A stretch of DNA of 64,000 bases, from positions 4,978,914 to 5,042,913 of the forward strand of contig OX438749.1 in assembly GCA_949316235.1 (NCBI GenBank). Reading direction: 5' to 3'. Below are positions 34,788 through 44,794 of this stretch, piece after piece; the first letter of the stretch is position 1, and every line of letters begins with the position of its first letter. Below the pieces are notes generated by a model. It was not told where the DNA came from and searched no databases. It was given only the letters and a program-made list of their open reading frames with translations. Source of the stretch: Oegoconia quadripuncta. Lineage: Eukaryota > Arthropoda > Insecta > Lepidoptera > Autostichidae. The position numbers and the translations under genes were made by a program.

Positions 34788-36087
34788 GACTTATCATTTG
34801 TATCTACTAAATCCGCTAGTGTAACTATTTCCTTCAAGTCATCATAACAACGACTCACTCATGGCTAAAACCTCGATGAATTCATACCATTTTCATTTTT
34901 CTAAAGACGTTAAAAACTTTTTATTTTGAACACAGCCATAGCAGCGGCTCCTGTTCCAGATTTACGGCCAGGCCTGAAACGTCTGGGCCACTTCTGGGCC
35001 TACCGTACCGTGCCCACTCTGGCTTTCATACCCCCACTACCCGTGGCATTATGCCCCTAATGCCACTCAATTTGCCGTCTAGAGCTCCTCACGTGGATGT
35101 AAAAATTACCTTTTTTCAGCGACGGGAATTTACAGCCTCTTCTGGAGTTAAACACGTAGAAATAACAGGCTTATGAGATCGGCGGTTTAAAGGCGAATGG
35201 TAATGAAATTTAACGTAGTTAGTTTTCTTTTAGTTATAACTATGAATATACAATTTGCTACTATATTTCATAAATCAGAAGGATAGTACCTGCGGGTCAA
35301 CTGTTATAAACATTCCAACACCTGGACAGCTTCGAAAGCATTGTTGATTTGAGAGCTCTATATCCATGTGTGCCTTTTTAACCCCGGATTTCAACCGCCT
35401 CCTTGGCTCAAACACCAGTGATGATGATGAATGTCTGCATACGAGGAAGATGCCAATGTCGAATTCATCTCAAATGGGAAGCGTTCGGGGACCCGCCCAA
35501 CGTCTTCTACGCCCGAAAGTACCTCAGTGCTTATATGAATTACCTGTTATTTATGCCACTGACAGGTGGTCTCAATACGGGCCTCATGGGGAGTTAGGGA
35601 GAGGGCAGTGGTCGGTGCTTCACGAGATAAGAGATCCGATAGCTGAAAGTCACCGATATAGCCTCGCCCTTTTTCATGGCGTTTACTCTCGGTCTTATCA
35701 CAAAAATACACGTGTTCGTCTATAAGACAAACCAAACACCGTCAGTGCCACAAATCAACAATGCTTTCCCTTATTCGTCCCTTATTGCTGCGACCTCACT
35801 GTATACTCACTGTGTGACTTTACAACAAATTGCTTTTAACATGTATGAGTATGTCAAAGTGGCGAATAAACTTTTTGTTCCTTTCCTTCTCGCAGTAACG
35901 GACAAGTGGGAGTCTGACTTTCGCATCGAGGGTTCCGTTGTTATATTATTGGTATTAGATTGCAAGATTTATCTGGTACAACAGGCCGTACTTTTTAATT
36001 TCGTTGACGAACAAGCTTAATTTTTTTACAATTTTGAGGGACTGAGGAGACCTACGCTTTTAATATTAATTTCATCTTGATACCTCC
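34788..36087. other. Anonymous sequence with overlapping open frames
   Basis: 34925-35100 is a GC-richer patch ('aggcctgaaacgtctgggcc'). Three overlapping plus-strand frames (35366-35725, 35403-35597, 35676-36020) were examined. None has a recognised domain, signal peptide or consistent splice signals, although the first could be a decayed gene fragment. Confidence 0.3.
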
Positions 36088-36393
36088 ATCGTCGGTAGCT
36101 CAGCGGTTAAGACGCGGTCTCCCACTTTGGGAGGTCCGGGTTCGATTCCCAGGCAGGCTATGTACCGATGAGTTTTTAAATTTAAATTTAATTACTCATG
36201 TGCAGATCCGAATGCTTTTAGACGGTGAAGGAAAACATCGTGAAGAAACCTGCATGCCTGAGAAATAAAAATTCTAAGGCATGTGACATCCCCAACCCGC
36301 ATTAGGCCAGCATGGTGGACTTGGCCCATACTCCCTCATTATACGAGGGAAGGCCTATATCCCTGCAGTGGGATATTTAGGGGCTGAGGTGAT
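36088..36393 (+). mobile_element. SINE2, full length
   Basis: Head 'gtcggtagctcagcggttaa' with B box 'gggttcgattccc', body 'aggaaaacatcgtgaagaaa', and tail 'ggcctatatccctgcagtgg' plus 'gggctgaggtgatta'. Confidence 0.82.
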
Positions 36394-36984
36394 TATGACC
36401 GCCATGCTCTTACCGAGAAAAAAAACGTCTTGACACAGATCTGATTTCTTTATGTAGGGAACCCGAAAAATGATTGTAGTATACTCTCAAAAACATTAAA
36501 CACTTGCTTAAATCTTGCTTAAGGTTGTATAACCCTGACACGTAGTCGATAACCTAAATCTCTACAAAGGTGACAAAGGACAGACGCTATTCAAGCTCAT
36601 CGATCCTCCTTTAAAAGCAGTTCACTTAATTGATTACGTTTTTTCATCAGGTATCGTTTTAAAGATTCAAATAACTCGAATTTGTTAGAGTTGTATTTAA
36701 ATTATTCAAAGTTGCACATTTTAGAGAACTAGGCGATAAGAGATTTAATACATTTTAAAATGTAGTAGACTTTTAAAATAACTTTGTACTCAGTGAGCAC
36801 TTTAGAATATTTACGGGATTCAAAATTATACCACTGATGAAGCACTATGCGATAAGAATTCTTAATGCGATTTACCGTTTAAATTTAAAAATGTTAAAAT
36901 GTGTTTATTTACCTCGTCGACTTCTAGGGCTGGGGTTAATATGAAAATTTATTTATTTTATTTACTGCATTCACCTCATTTACA
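36394..36984. other. Anonymous AT-rich sequence
   Basis: No gene or recognised repeat was seen. Confidence 0.4.
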
Positions 36985-37302
36985 GTCTGGAAAACAAGGC
37001 CTTTTGCCACTGCGCTTCGTCCGGTGAGCGAGGGCGCCGGAGGCCCACCTTCCAGTCTCTCTCCAGAATGGTAGCGGTATTTAAAGAGTTAGTACCCCAG
37101 GAGGGTACCAGCACTATTAGTGCTGGAGAATCCCTCATCGCTCAGGCTGCCCTACTTATTCTGGGGTGGACACCTTCCTCAAAGGCCGGCAACGCATCTG
37201 TGTCCCTTTTGGTGTTGCGGGTGTCCATGGGCGGCGGTGATTGCTTTCCATCAGGTGACCCGCACGCTCGTTTGCCGCCCTCTCATATAAAAAAAAAAAA
37301 AA
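36985..37302 (+). mobile_element. LINE-C 3' terminal fragment
   Basis: GC-richer sequence ('gccggcaacgcatctgtgtc', 'ccatcaggtgacccgcacgc', 'gtttgccgccctctcatata') ends in a 14-A tail. It is the longest LINE-C copy here; reverse pieces lie at 346-410 and 17898-18075. The open frame across it (37068-37310) is the tail of the element's ORF or chance, with no domain visible. Confidence 0.65.
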
Positions 37303-37317
37303 GGCCTTAACAGGCGT

Positions 37318-37609
37318 CATCATCATCATCTCAGCCCGTAAACATCCCACTGCAGCGATACGGGCCTTCCCTCGTATAATGAGGGAGTATATGGGCCATT
37401 TCTTACCTTTACCTTAGAATTTTTATTTTTCAGGCATACAGGTTTCCTCACGATTTTTTCCTTCACCGTTTAAGAGCAGAGTCGGACAAATGCACGTAAG
37501 TAATTAAAAAACTCATTGGTACATGACCTGCCTGGGTATCGAACCGGGACCTGCTAAATTGGGTGACCGTATCATAACTCTGAGCCATGTTATATCACAC
37601 GTCGAAATA
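37318..37609 (-). mobile_element. SINE2, reverse, with 11-bp target duplication
   Basis: The tail complement 'tcatcatctcagcccg' and body 'ctcgtataatgagggagtat' lead to a B-box complement 'gggtatcgaaccgggacctg'. The 11-bp 'ttaacaggcgt' is exact at 37307-37317 and 37610-37620, a good target-site duplication. It landed just after the A-tail of LINE-C. Confidence 0.82.
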
Positions 37610-37620
37610 TTAACAGGCGT

Positions 37621-38204
37621 GCTTAATACAAATTAAATTTTCTTAGGGAATCTAGAATGTATGTGGTAAATTTTTTATTTAAGTCAATTACTGTGTTTAA
37701 CAACATAATAAAGTACTATCGAAAAACATTCATAGTTAGCTCTCTCTATCTTCAATTTAAGAGCTATGCTCTGTGTATGTGGAGTAATGACATGTTACTT
37801 CACATATTGTAAGTATGTAAGTAAGTAAGTATCACTGTAATTGTTTTTTGTGTATGCAATAAAGTGTTAAATAATAATAATAATAAATAATAATATTATA
37901 GTTTGCTAAGAAGACTTAATTTGTATTATATGCATGCAGGCATGTTTAGGTTTCTCTATTTCATACAGTGCATGCAAAACAACAATTGGAGCGGGGAGTC
38001 CCACATATCCCCGTCGCTGCCCCACAGCGGCGGGTCGAATGCGTAAACGTATTTCCCCTCGAAAAAAAAAAAAAAGTGCATGCAAAACAACCCTGTCCGA
38101 AGTCACTGTTGTTTCAAGAATATATCCCAACATCCCAACTATAATATTAAAATAAATAAGATATTTAAATGTACCTTCCTTATTTAAATATTAAGCGGAT
38201 TTAA
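37621..38204. other. Anonymous sequence with internal repeats
   Basis: 'gtgcatgcaaaacaac' occurs at 37967 and again at 38075 on both sides of a GC-rich A-tailed segment (37984-38074). This could be a short retro-insertion with target duplication. No gene was recognised. Confidence 0.35.
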
Positions 38205-38375
38205 TTAAAAAAGCGAAAGTTTATGTGTATGTTACCTCTCCATACCTAAACGGCTGGACAGATTTAGTTGAAAGGTTGGTGGACAGAGAGTGCTATTTTA
38301 TGGTAAAAAAATCCAACATGGCGTCCTCAAAATACAAAATAAGCTGTCGGGTTTTTTACTTTTTAAATACTTAAA
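38205..38375. repeat. 'CGCGG'-type repeat start and family P fragment
   Basis: 38205-38300 ('gcgaaagtttatgtgtatgt', 'aaacggctggacagatttag') is a plus-oriented repeat start like that at 46040. 38308-38375 ('aatccaacatggcgtcctca') is family P in reverse. Confidence 0.5.
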
Positions 38376-38500
38376 TAGTTATTTATTATTTTTATATAAC
38401 GAAAATGTTATTCGGAATACTTCGGTCCTACACAATCACATGAGCAACGGGAATAATAATTAGGACATTATATATAATAATTTTGGAAAGCCATTACTTA

Positions 38501-38651
38501 AATTGTTGCATTCCGGTTGTCAGAGATAAGATAGCCAGTCTCCCAAATGTGTTGGGGTTTCCGGGTCAGTACGCTTCCACCTTCGACCTCATCTTCATTA
38601 ACATCAGGTGTGATTGAGGTCAAGTACGAACCCGTCCTACATAAAAAAAAA
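38501..38651 (+). mobile_element. SINE1 3' half
   Basis: 'tccggttgtcagagataaga' to 'caagtacgaacccgtcc' plus an A-tail. The tRNA-like head is missing. Confidence 0.75.
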
Positions 38652-38807
38652 CACTAATAAATCCTCACTCAAAATCAGTTAACCTGGATTGCGAAAGTAT
38701 CAATAAGGAAAATCACTATCTCGACGAGTAGATTAATAAATGTCGACATCCGCTCTGTAGACTACTTGAAAACTACATCATTTATGCTCTTTAATATGGA
38801 CCACTTT

Positions 38808-38935
38808 AACTGTCTCCGTGACTCAATGTAAACAACAAAAGGTTTACAAAAGGTCGCAGGGTCGATTCCATTACTTGGTTTGGGTGGTGGTAGCGCATTT
38901 TTTTATCTGTTCGCCTGGCCAGCGACCACCACACC
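38808..38935 (+). mobile_element. SINE1 5' half, diverged
   Basis: 'actgtctccgtgactcaatg' with mutated B box 'gggtcgattcc', then 'ggtggtggtagcgcat' and 'tgttcgcctggccagcgacc'. Confidence 0.6.
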
Positions 38936-39031
38936 GACCGTGTTTATAAACGGTTCTCAAGATTCAGATGACCTTAAGTTGACACTTGAGAATCTATTGC
39001 TTATTAAAATAGTGTAAAAATAACAATATGA

Positions 39032-39150
39032 GTTTAAAAACCAAAAAAACCCGACAGCATGATTGGTATTTCGCGGCCGCCATGTTGGATTTTTAAGCAT
39101 AAAATGTATCCTATGACCCTCCAGGGATCAAGACGAATCTAACGACACTA
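39032..39150 (+). repeat. Family P repeat
   Basis: 'aaaaaacccgacagcatgat' and 'cggccgccatgttggatttt' to 'atcaagacgaatctaacgac' matches 20-150. Confidence 0.55.
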
Positions 39151-39171
39151 TATAGTCAGTCCTCAAGAAAT

Positions 39172-39289
39172 ACTGTTGATAGCATTGTTCTGTTTCGACT
39201 GTTTGAGACACGACAGCCAGTCCCACAAATTTGGGGGTTCCGTATAAGCGCGCTTCCACTTTCAGTCTCGTTTTCACATAAAAAAAAAT
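39172..39289 (+). mobile_element. SINE1 3' fragment, strongly diverged
   Basis: 'gttgatagcattgttctgtt', 'cgacagccagtcccacaaat' and 'cgcgcttccactttcagtct' ending in A-run. It looks older than its neighbours. Confidence 0.5.
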
Positions 39290-39830
39290 GTCAATCGGCG
39301 TCCGTGTTTTCGCCTTAGGCTCCACTGAAAACCAGCGTTGTAGTCTAACTTCTAGACTGCAACTTATGCTGAGAAGGAGACTTTCTTTGATACCACTTTG
39401 CGACACCGAAAATTAATTTTTAAGGACTTTAGTCTATTAGTGAAACATTGCTTAGGTATTTTTATTATATTTTGTAAACTCCATTATGAGATAGGAGTAC
39501 CTATCCTATTACATGAAACTGTTTTGTGTACTACTTTTATCTCACTCGGTCCCATTTTCACTGTGTATATTTTCACATTTCATGTAATAATAATGTGTGT
39601 CGCTAAATGGGTCAAAAAATTCTTATTCTTATTCTAATTTTATTGTTACAAGTTTTAATTTTGCTTGCAATGTTCGTATGACATTGTCCGTTTCAAAATT
39701 TGCATACCAGTTTTCAACCGCTTGCTGGTATCTGATTGAGCTGTTTGGCATAGTTTAGTGACAATGCAATATTATAGTACAATCAAGGTAGGTATCAATA
39801 TTATAGTAGGGACGATACTCCCTGTGTGCG
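39290..39830. other. Anonymous sequence
   Basis: No gene was recognised. The plus frame at 39398-39637 is hydrophobic and AT-driven. Confidence 0.35.
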
Positions 39831-40009
39831 AAGTGCGAGTTTTGTCTCGTTTTTAACTTTACCGTCGCGTTCGCGTTTACGCTCAAACTATCTATGAAAA
39901 AAAAATCGTTTTGCAAACCATCCGCTAGAGGCGCTGCACATTTCTTCATACAAATCGTCACGTAAACGTGAACGCGGTAGTAAAGTTAAGTCGAAACAAA
40001 ACTCACACT
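39831..40009. mobile_element. MITE with about 50-bp terminal inverted repeats
   Basis: The left arm 'agtgcgagttttgtctcg' through 'gcgttcgcgtttacg' (about 39831-39885) pairs with the right arm 'cgtaaacgtgaacgcggta' to 'acaaaactcacact' (about 39961-40009) with several mismatches. The centre holds 'ccgctagaggcgctgc'. Non-coding, so non-autonomous. Confidence 0.6.
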
Positions 40010-40252
40010 CCGCCCTCCGATGGCAAATGGCAATATAGTCGAATTTGGGCTAGTTGTTTTGTTGCACGACGAAGGTCTGAAGATGGAGCCAGAAGATTGC
40101 CACTGGAAATCCTTGATGGACTTTATGCTACTCGTCTTTGTACTAGAATAATATACTATAATCAAGATGGAGCTTTAAAATCTTATTTTTGAAGTATTTT
40201 TAATGTGTTTGAAGTGGGTATGTTTAGGCTCTACAGAGATCATAATTTTCCT

Positions 40253-40719
40253 GCCCTTATCCCACTCTAGGTGGGGTCGGCACAACATGTCATCCTCTTC
40301 CACTCTCTATCAGCCGTCATCTCCGTACTCACCCCTTTCACATACATATCATTCCTCACGCAGTCTACCCACACCTTCTTTGGTCTTCCTCTACCTCTGT
40401 ATCCCTCCACATTCATACTTAACACTCGTCTTGTTACGTGCCTTTCATCCCTCCTCATAATGTGCCCAAACCATGCTACCCTATTACTCCTCAACTTTTC
40501 TGTTATTGGCGCCACTTTTAGACTTCCTCTGATATACTCATTCCTGATCTTATCCATTCTAGTCACACCACACATCCGTCTTAGCATTCTCATCTCTGCC
40601 ACATGCATTCTACTTTCATCAGTTTTTTTTATTGCCCAACATTCAGATCCATACATGGTGACAGGTCTTATAATGGTTTTGTAAATTTTCCCCTTGAGTT
40701 TCAGGGGGCATCCGTGGAT
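40253..40719 (-). pseudogene. RTE-like LINE reverse-transcriptase C-terminal fragment
   Basis: The minus strand encodes about 150 residues: PLKLKGKIYKTIIRPVTMYG, then SECWAIKK, MRMLRRMCGVTRMDKIRNEY, a stretch with RVAWFGHIMRRD and GRGRPKKVW, ending MTCCADPT. These are hallmarks of the thumb and C-terminal region of RTE-type reverse transcriptases common in insects (family knowledge). The palm with its YADD box and the endonuclease are absent. Upstream coding is replaced by a SINE1 copy; the ATG that opens the frame and the first about ten residues come from that SINE, so they are not ancestral protein. The stop after ADPT may be a mutation, because sequence in frame continues in LINE style. 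Confidence 0.75.
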
Positions 40720-40852
40720 GAAATAAGATAGCCAGTCCCCCAAATAAGATGGGGTTTCCGGGTCAGTACCTACGCTACCACCTTATGCCTCATCTTCACT
40801 TATCATCAGGTGTGATTGAGGTCAAGTGCTAACCCGTTGTCGATAAAAAAAA
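40720..40852 (+). mobile_element. SINE1 3' fragment joined to LINE
   Basis: 'gatagccagtcccccaaata' to 'ggtgtgattgaggtcaagtg' and an A-tail. Its left edge coincides with the break in the LINE fragment, so one inserted into or recombined with the other. Confidence 0.7.
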
Positions 40853-40899
40853 ATATTTTGAGACGAAAAAAAACTAATGTGTTAAATGATTGAAGTATT

Positions 40900-41209
40900 A
40901 GAAAAACGCAAACAGCGCACAAGTTTTGTTAGTTTTACTAACCCCCGATTCAACGTTACACGAAATTGCTGTCGTGGGTAAGCGGAAAGAGCAGTAGCGA
41001 AGCGAAATAACTCGTTATAAACGGTTATTATAACGTTAACAACGTAACGAATTGTCGGCAACGGACTGCCAACGCAGCGAATCACACCGGAAAATACAGT
41101 GAAACTAGCGACGAATGTACACGTGAAATCTATTGACTAGAATGTTGATAAATTATTGTTTCGATATTGTACACAACATTTCTAGAAAGAAACCTGAAAA
41201 CTTAACAAA
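40900..41209 (+). promoter_or_regulatory. Putative promoter and 5'UTR of the gene starting at 41210
   Basis: It is non-repetitive, with mixed GC and no matches elsewhere in the window. A TATA-like 'cgttataaacgg' occurs near 41012 and CAGTGAAA initiator-like sequence near 41096. The remainder is AT-rich leader ending in CTTAACAAA directly before the ATG, an excellent insect translation-start context. Transcription start is not fixed. Confidence 0.4.
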
Positions 41210-41263
41210 ATGAATATAATATATTATTTATGGACGGCGAGCTTTTATATTGTGTTATGTATT
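41210..41263 (+). CDS. First coding exon encoding a signal peptide (gene unidentified)
   Basis: ATG at 41210 in the context ACAAAATG begins MNIIYYLWTASFYIVLCI, 18 residues: a few polar N-terminal residues, then a hydrophobic core, which is signal-peptide composition. Immediately after codon 18 lies GTGAGTAA, a strong 5' splice donor at 41264, giving a phase-0 exon. If unspliced, the frame would run on for 26 codons to TAG. The preceding unique leader supports a real gene. The mature protein lies on downstream exons that I could not identify in this window, where large introns would be expected. The product would be secreted or type I membrane. It is not attributable to a family. Confidence 0.45.
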
Positions 41264-41324
41264 GTGAGTAATTCATGTGTTGTGAGGCTTGGACACACTA
41301 TTCTTTTGGTTGGTTGGTTCTATT

Positions 41325-41527
41325 CTATTTGTGGCTTCAAATAGAAAAGAACCAACCTCTTCCCGTCTTTTCCCATGAGTGTCGTAAAAGACGACTAAGG
41401 GACTTTCCACCAAAAAAACATCTATAGATTTGCACGTGCATTTCTGTATATTTCATAAGTTGAACCGTGATGTTGACACTATTGACCATCCCGTTTGGGA
41501 TAGAGGTCGTGACTTTATGTATGTATT
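41325..41527 (+). mobile_element. Family X repeat
   Basis: 'gagtgtcgtaaaagacgact', 'cacgtgcatttctgtatatt' and 'gaccatcccgtttgggatag' follow the order of the copy at 5797. Confidence 0.6.
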
Positions 41528-41544
41528 ATTATTGTTATTAACTT

Positions 41545-42150
41545 ATTTTTATTTAGATCGAATCGGGAATGAAGAAGAATATAGCTCGAAGAACTGATCG
41601 CCGTTGGTTAAAGTTTTAGTCTAGAGTGAAGATCAAGCACCGGGAAGCGCAGCATAGAACGCCCACGCACAAGGTGAACGGACGACCCAATGAAGGTCGC
41701 GCGGCTTTTTGGCGGGATTTCGGCGAGTGAAGTTGCATTTTTCTTTATAATTCTTATCATTTGTGCATTCCTACTTTTGAAGCTTAATAATGGCAGAATA
41801 TTGTGCAGCAAACATTAGTGTTGGTGTACAAGTGTAGAGAAGTGTAAATTAAAGTGCGTAACGAAGCTTTCGGGTTCCCACAAGAAGCCGTCAAAATCTT
41901 TTGTAAAGCATTCTGCCACTTTACTGAAGAATGACTTGATTCTGTACACGCCAAGTATACGATGAATTACTTGTTTTGACTGAGACTGACCAATAAATTG
42001 AAGAAATAAGACATGACTGTATGGGCTTAGATTCCGATAAATCGAAAAAAAAATGAAGGTCGCGCGAAATAAATGCAGGCCGCTGCCAACCGGGCGTTAT
42101 GACAATCTATGGGAGAGGCGGGACATCCTGTGGCTGAAATTATGATGATA
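41545..42150 (+). mobile_element. RTE-type LINE 3' fragment, split by a retro-insertion
   Basis: The left part (41545-41703) includes 'aactgatcgccgttggttaa' and degenerate codons of the region preceding the RTE WTDDL(V)KVA motif ('gacgacccaatgaaggtcgc'). The right part (42053-42150) continues 'gcaggccgctgccaacc' to 'catcctgtggctgaaat', the terminal QWTSCG-like end. The two halves are joined across the insertion by a duplicated 15-mer. Confidence 0.65.
41704..42052 (+). mobile_element. 349-bp polyadenylated insertion with 15-bp target duplications
   Basis: The 15-mer aatgaaggtcgcgcg stands at 41689-41703 and again at 42053-42067. Between them is a 349-bp unique sequence that begins 'gctttttggcgggatttcgg', contains an AATAAA near 41992 and ends in an A-run. 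It has no match to SINE1-3 or the LINE tails here. This structure indicates LINE-mediated retrotransposition of a polyadenylated RNA: a processed retropseudogene or an unrecognised SINE. A 16-codon frame starting MAEYCAANIS is present but no gene was recognised. Confidence 0.75.
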
Positions 42151-42691
42151 AGGAATTATTTTACGGATGCGTAAGATCGGTTAATAAGGTTAATTAGAAA
42201 CTTACCTCTAAATCAGCTAAATGGCGCCGTATATGAGGAGAAGATCATCCTGTAACAAAGAAAAGTAGTTTTAATTTAATATAACCTGGACTCAACCTGA
42301 GCTCCCCGACATCGCTGACGCGTACAGTATACAAATCCGATACAAATTGCGCCATGGGAGAGGCTTCACATCCAGTAGACTTATCTAGGCTGCTGATCGA
42401 TTTGTTTATACATTTAGCTACAATCACAGACAGATCTATATATAGTCATACCTATATTTATATTACATAGAAACCATGCAGATGTATGGTTTCATATCAA
42501 AACCAAAGAAAAAAATAATTCTAATGGTATAATTTTGCTTGGTGTTTATCAGTGATGACACGCTATCCTCAGGGCATGACTCCCACTCGCACTTGACTGT
42601 CTTTAGTTTTAGTTATAATTGATTAACATGAAGCCGTAATAAATAGTGCAGACTGCATCATATGATGTCATTATCATGTCCTATCAATATC
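42151..42691. other. Anonymous sequence
   Basis: No gene or recognised repeat was seen. Confidence 0.4.
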
Positions 42692-42770
42692 TAAGACGTG
42701 ACCCGCGGCTTCGTCGCGTGGGATCACTTTATCGTCCGCGGAATTTTGGGAAATTTCGGTATAATAGTAT
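42692..42770 (-). repeat. 'CGCGG' repeat fragment
   Basis: 'gacccgcggcttcgtcgcgt' with 'tcactttatcgtccgcgga' is the terminal part of the family only. Confidence 0.5.
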
Positions 42771-42974
42771 GTTAACCAAGCATAGTCCATCTCGGTATCA
42801 GATTTCGTCTTAACCCGTGCAATGGTGACATCGGGCATAGATAAATTTGAGATATATAATCTGCGTCGATATGACTCTCTTCGGGACAGGTTCAAAGAAA
42901 TTAATATTTTAACTGTTCCTTCACAATTTATTTACGAGAATATTGTATTAGTTGTATACTTTTATATATAAAAA

Positions 42975-43115
42975 AAAAAAGAAAAGAAAAGAAAATGATC
43001 CGCTTCTTTTCCCACAGATGATTTCCATTTCCGAAGCGGTGGTAGCTTGGACATACTGACTGACCGAAAAATGCTTAGCCCTATTTTTATTTCCAATAGA
43101 TTTAAATTGACATTC
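42975..43115 (-). repeat. Family Y repeat
   Basis: 'ccacagatgatttccatttc' and 'ggtggtagcttggacatact' is the reverse of a unit whose diverged plus copy lies at 43738-43890; the conceptual translations share a short motif. Confidence 0.5.
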
Positions 43116-43737
43116 AACAAATGATATCATGTATCTTACGTTGAAATAAAATGGTTTGAGTTTGATAAGTTTTAACCCCCGACGAAAAACGGCCGTGTTT
43201 GTAGTCTATTCCACACAGGTCCGCGTTGCTCTATGTTTCCACATAATTACATCATCAAATTAAAAAAAACTAGGAGAAAATATTAGTTCCAAATAAATTT
43301 CGCATGATAGGAACCCTACGAATCCCGCCAGTCGCTTGTCAATCTCCGTACAGCGTGCGTAGATGATTTCGAAAAAAAAAAATTAAACTTCCTATGCCAA
43401 AAACTTCTATTTCACTTACCTAATATGCCCTATTTTTTTTTCTAACGGTAAAAAAAACTTATCCGGTATAATATTAGTAACTAGTATCATTGCGTAGTTC
43501 CACTGAGCCAGGCTTAGTTTATTTGTAAACTACATATTGAAATAAGGCAGCACAATTGCGGTAATCAGCTAATGGCGGATGATCCAGGTGTTTGCGGAGC
43601 CCTCTAGCCTGCGAGATCAACAGTGCAACGTCAACAACTCCAGACCAACCGAGAGCTTGCTTTTGAAAAAACCATTACTTTATATCAAAGCCTCTAGATT
43701 GATACAAGAATTTAATTCAACATAAAATACATGATAT
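43116..43737. other. Anonymous sequence
   Basis: No gene was recognised. Confidence 0.4.
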
Positions 43738-43890
43738 TATTAGTTGAATGGCAATTTAAATACTGGAAACAATAATATGGCTTATTGCATTTATCTGTCA
43801 GTCAATATGTCCCAAGTTACTACCGCTAAAGAAAGGGATACCATTTGTGGGATAAGAAGCGGCGTCGTTAGAAACCCACAGGATAATATC
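43738..43890 (+). repeat. Family Y repeat
   Basis: 'ttgcatttatctgtcagtca' and 'gttactaccgctaaagaaag' to 'gggataagaagcggcgtcgt'. The 72-codon frame through it is part of the repeat, not a gene. Confidence 0.5.
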
Positions 43891-44126
43891 TACAGTGTAT
43901 ATTGTCTGTGTAGTAGTGGCGAGATCACTATAGAGAGGGGGTTAAGTCCAAATGGTAATTAATCAGTTCCGTAATAAAATTATATTTAGGTAAGTAGGCT
44001 CAAAGAAATTAGCAATTACAAGATACTTCAATTTCACAGAGACACATTTGTGCGACTTAATTACTAATCGTTTTATCGATTACTAACTTAATCGTGTATT
44101 AAGGCGAGCGTTCCCCATCGTTGTTG

Positions 44127-44398
44127 TTGACGACCTGTTTGGTGTAGTGGTAACAACTCTGACCGCTATACCAAAAGGTTGCGGGTTCGAATCCCGCTAG
44201 GGGCATATGTTTGTGTGATGAATACGGACATGTGTACCCGAGTTATGGATGTTTTCATTTATAATAAGTATTTATTTACAAAAAAAATATGTATTTATGT
44301 AGTATATCAACCATCTGGTATCCACAACACAAGCCTGTAGTTGCTTACTGTGGAACTAGATGGCGCTGTGTTTATGTCTAAGGATATTTATTTATTTA
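44127..44398 (+). mobile_element. SINE3 variant, full length
   Basis: Head 'gacgacctgtttggtgtagt' with B box 'gggttcgaatcccgc' and 'tttgtgtgatgaatacggac', then the variant tail 'caaccatctggtatccacaa' and 'ggaactagatggcgctgtgt'. Confidence 0.8.
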
Positions 44399-44429
44399 TC
44401 GTAATGCGTCCCATTTATAGAATCATAAA

Positions 44430-44695
44430 GTTGCTCAATGTCTGGCGCGGCCAGTCCTTGGATGGGTGACCACTAGTGGTATTTTACTATGACTACTGTT
44501 AGTCCCACACTGTTGTTTTCAATTGAAGGTAGTCGTTAAGCCAAATCGGTGGCGGTTTAAAAAACACTGTCAGGTGGCTACTTAGTCTGACAAAAATCCG
44601 CTCCAGGATCATGGGTGGTTGATTATGGCCCTCACCCTTTCCCAATGAGAGGAGTCTGTGAGGACGTGTAAGGCCGATGATGATATGCATGGAGC
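44430..44695 (+). mobile_element. 5S-rRNA-derived SINE
   Basis: 'ggccagtccttggatgggtg' followed by 'accac' matches the 3' half of 5S rRNA around box C (established knowledge of 5S-derived SINE3-class elements). It is followed by 'gaaggtagtcgttaagccaa', 'atcggtggcggttt' and 'ggtggttgattatggccctc' and ends in GATGATGAT. A diverged relative lies at 60985-61145. The 5' half of the 5S-like head is not preserved. Confidence 0.6.
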
Positions 44696-44794
44696 GTTCG
44701 CGTGATCCCCAAAAACCAAGTTTTTAGTGAATATTTTTGTTTGTGTATTGTTATCTTAAAATATGATTGCCGCGAGGTGTCTTGCTAATATAAT

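Noticed and set aside
35366..36020. Overlapping ORFs that might be a decayed gene
   Set aside because: No domain, no consistent frame or splice sites; insufficient to call even a pseudogene.
40271..40684. 137-codon plus-strand ORF
   Set aside because: Antisense shadow of the LINE reverse-transcriptase fragment on the minus strand.
44430..44500. 5S rRNA gene
   Set aside because: Only the 3' box-C part resembles 5S rRNA and it runs on into a SINE body; the 5' half is missing.
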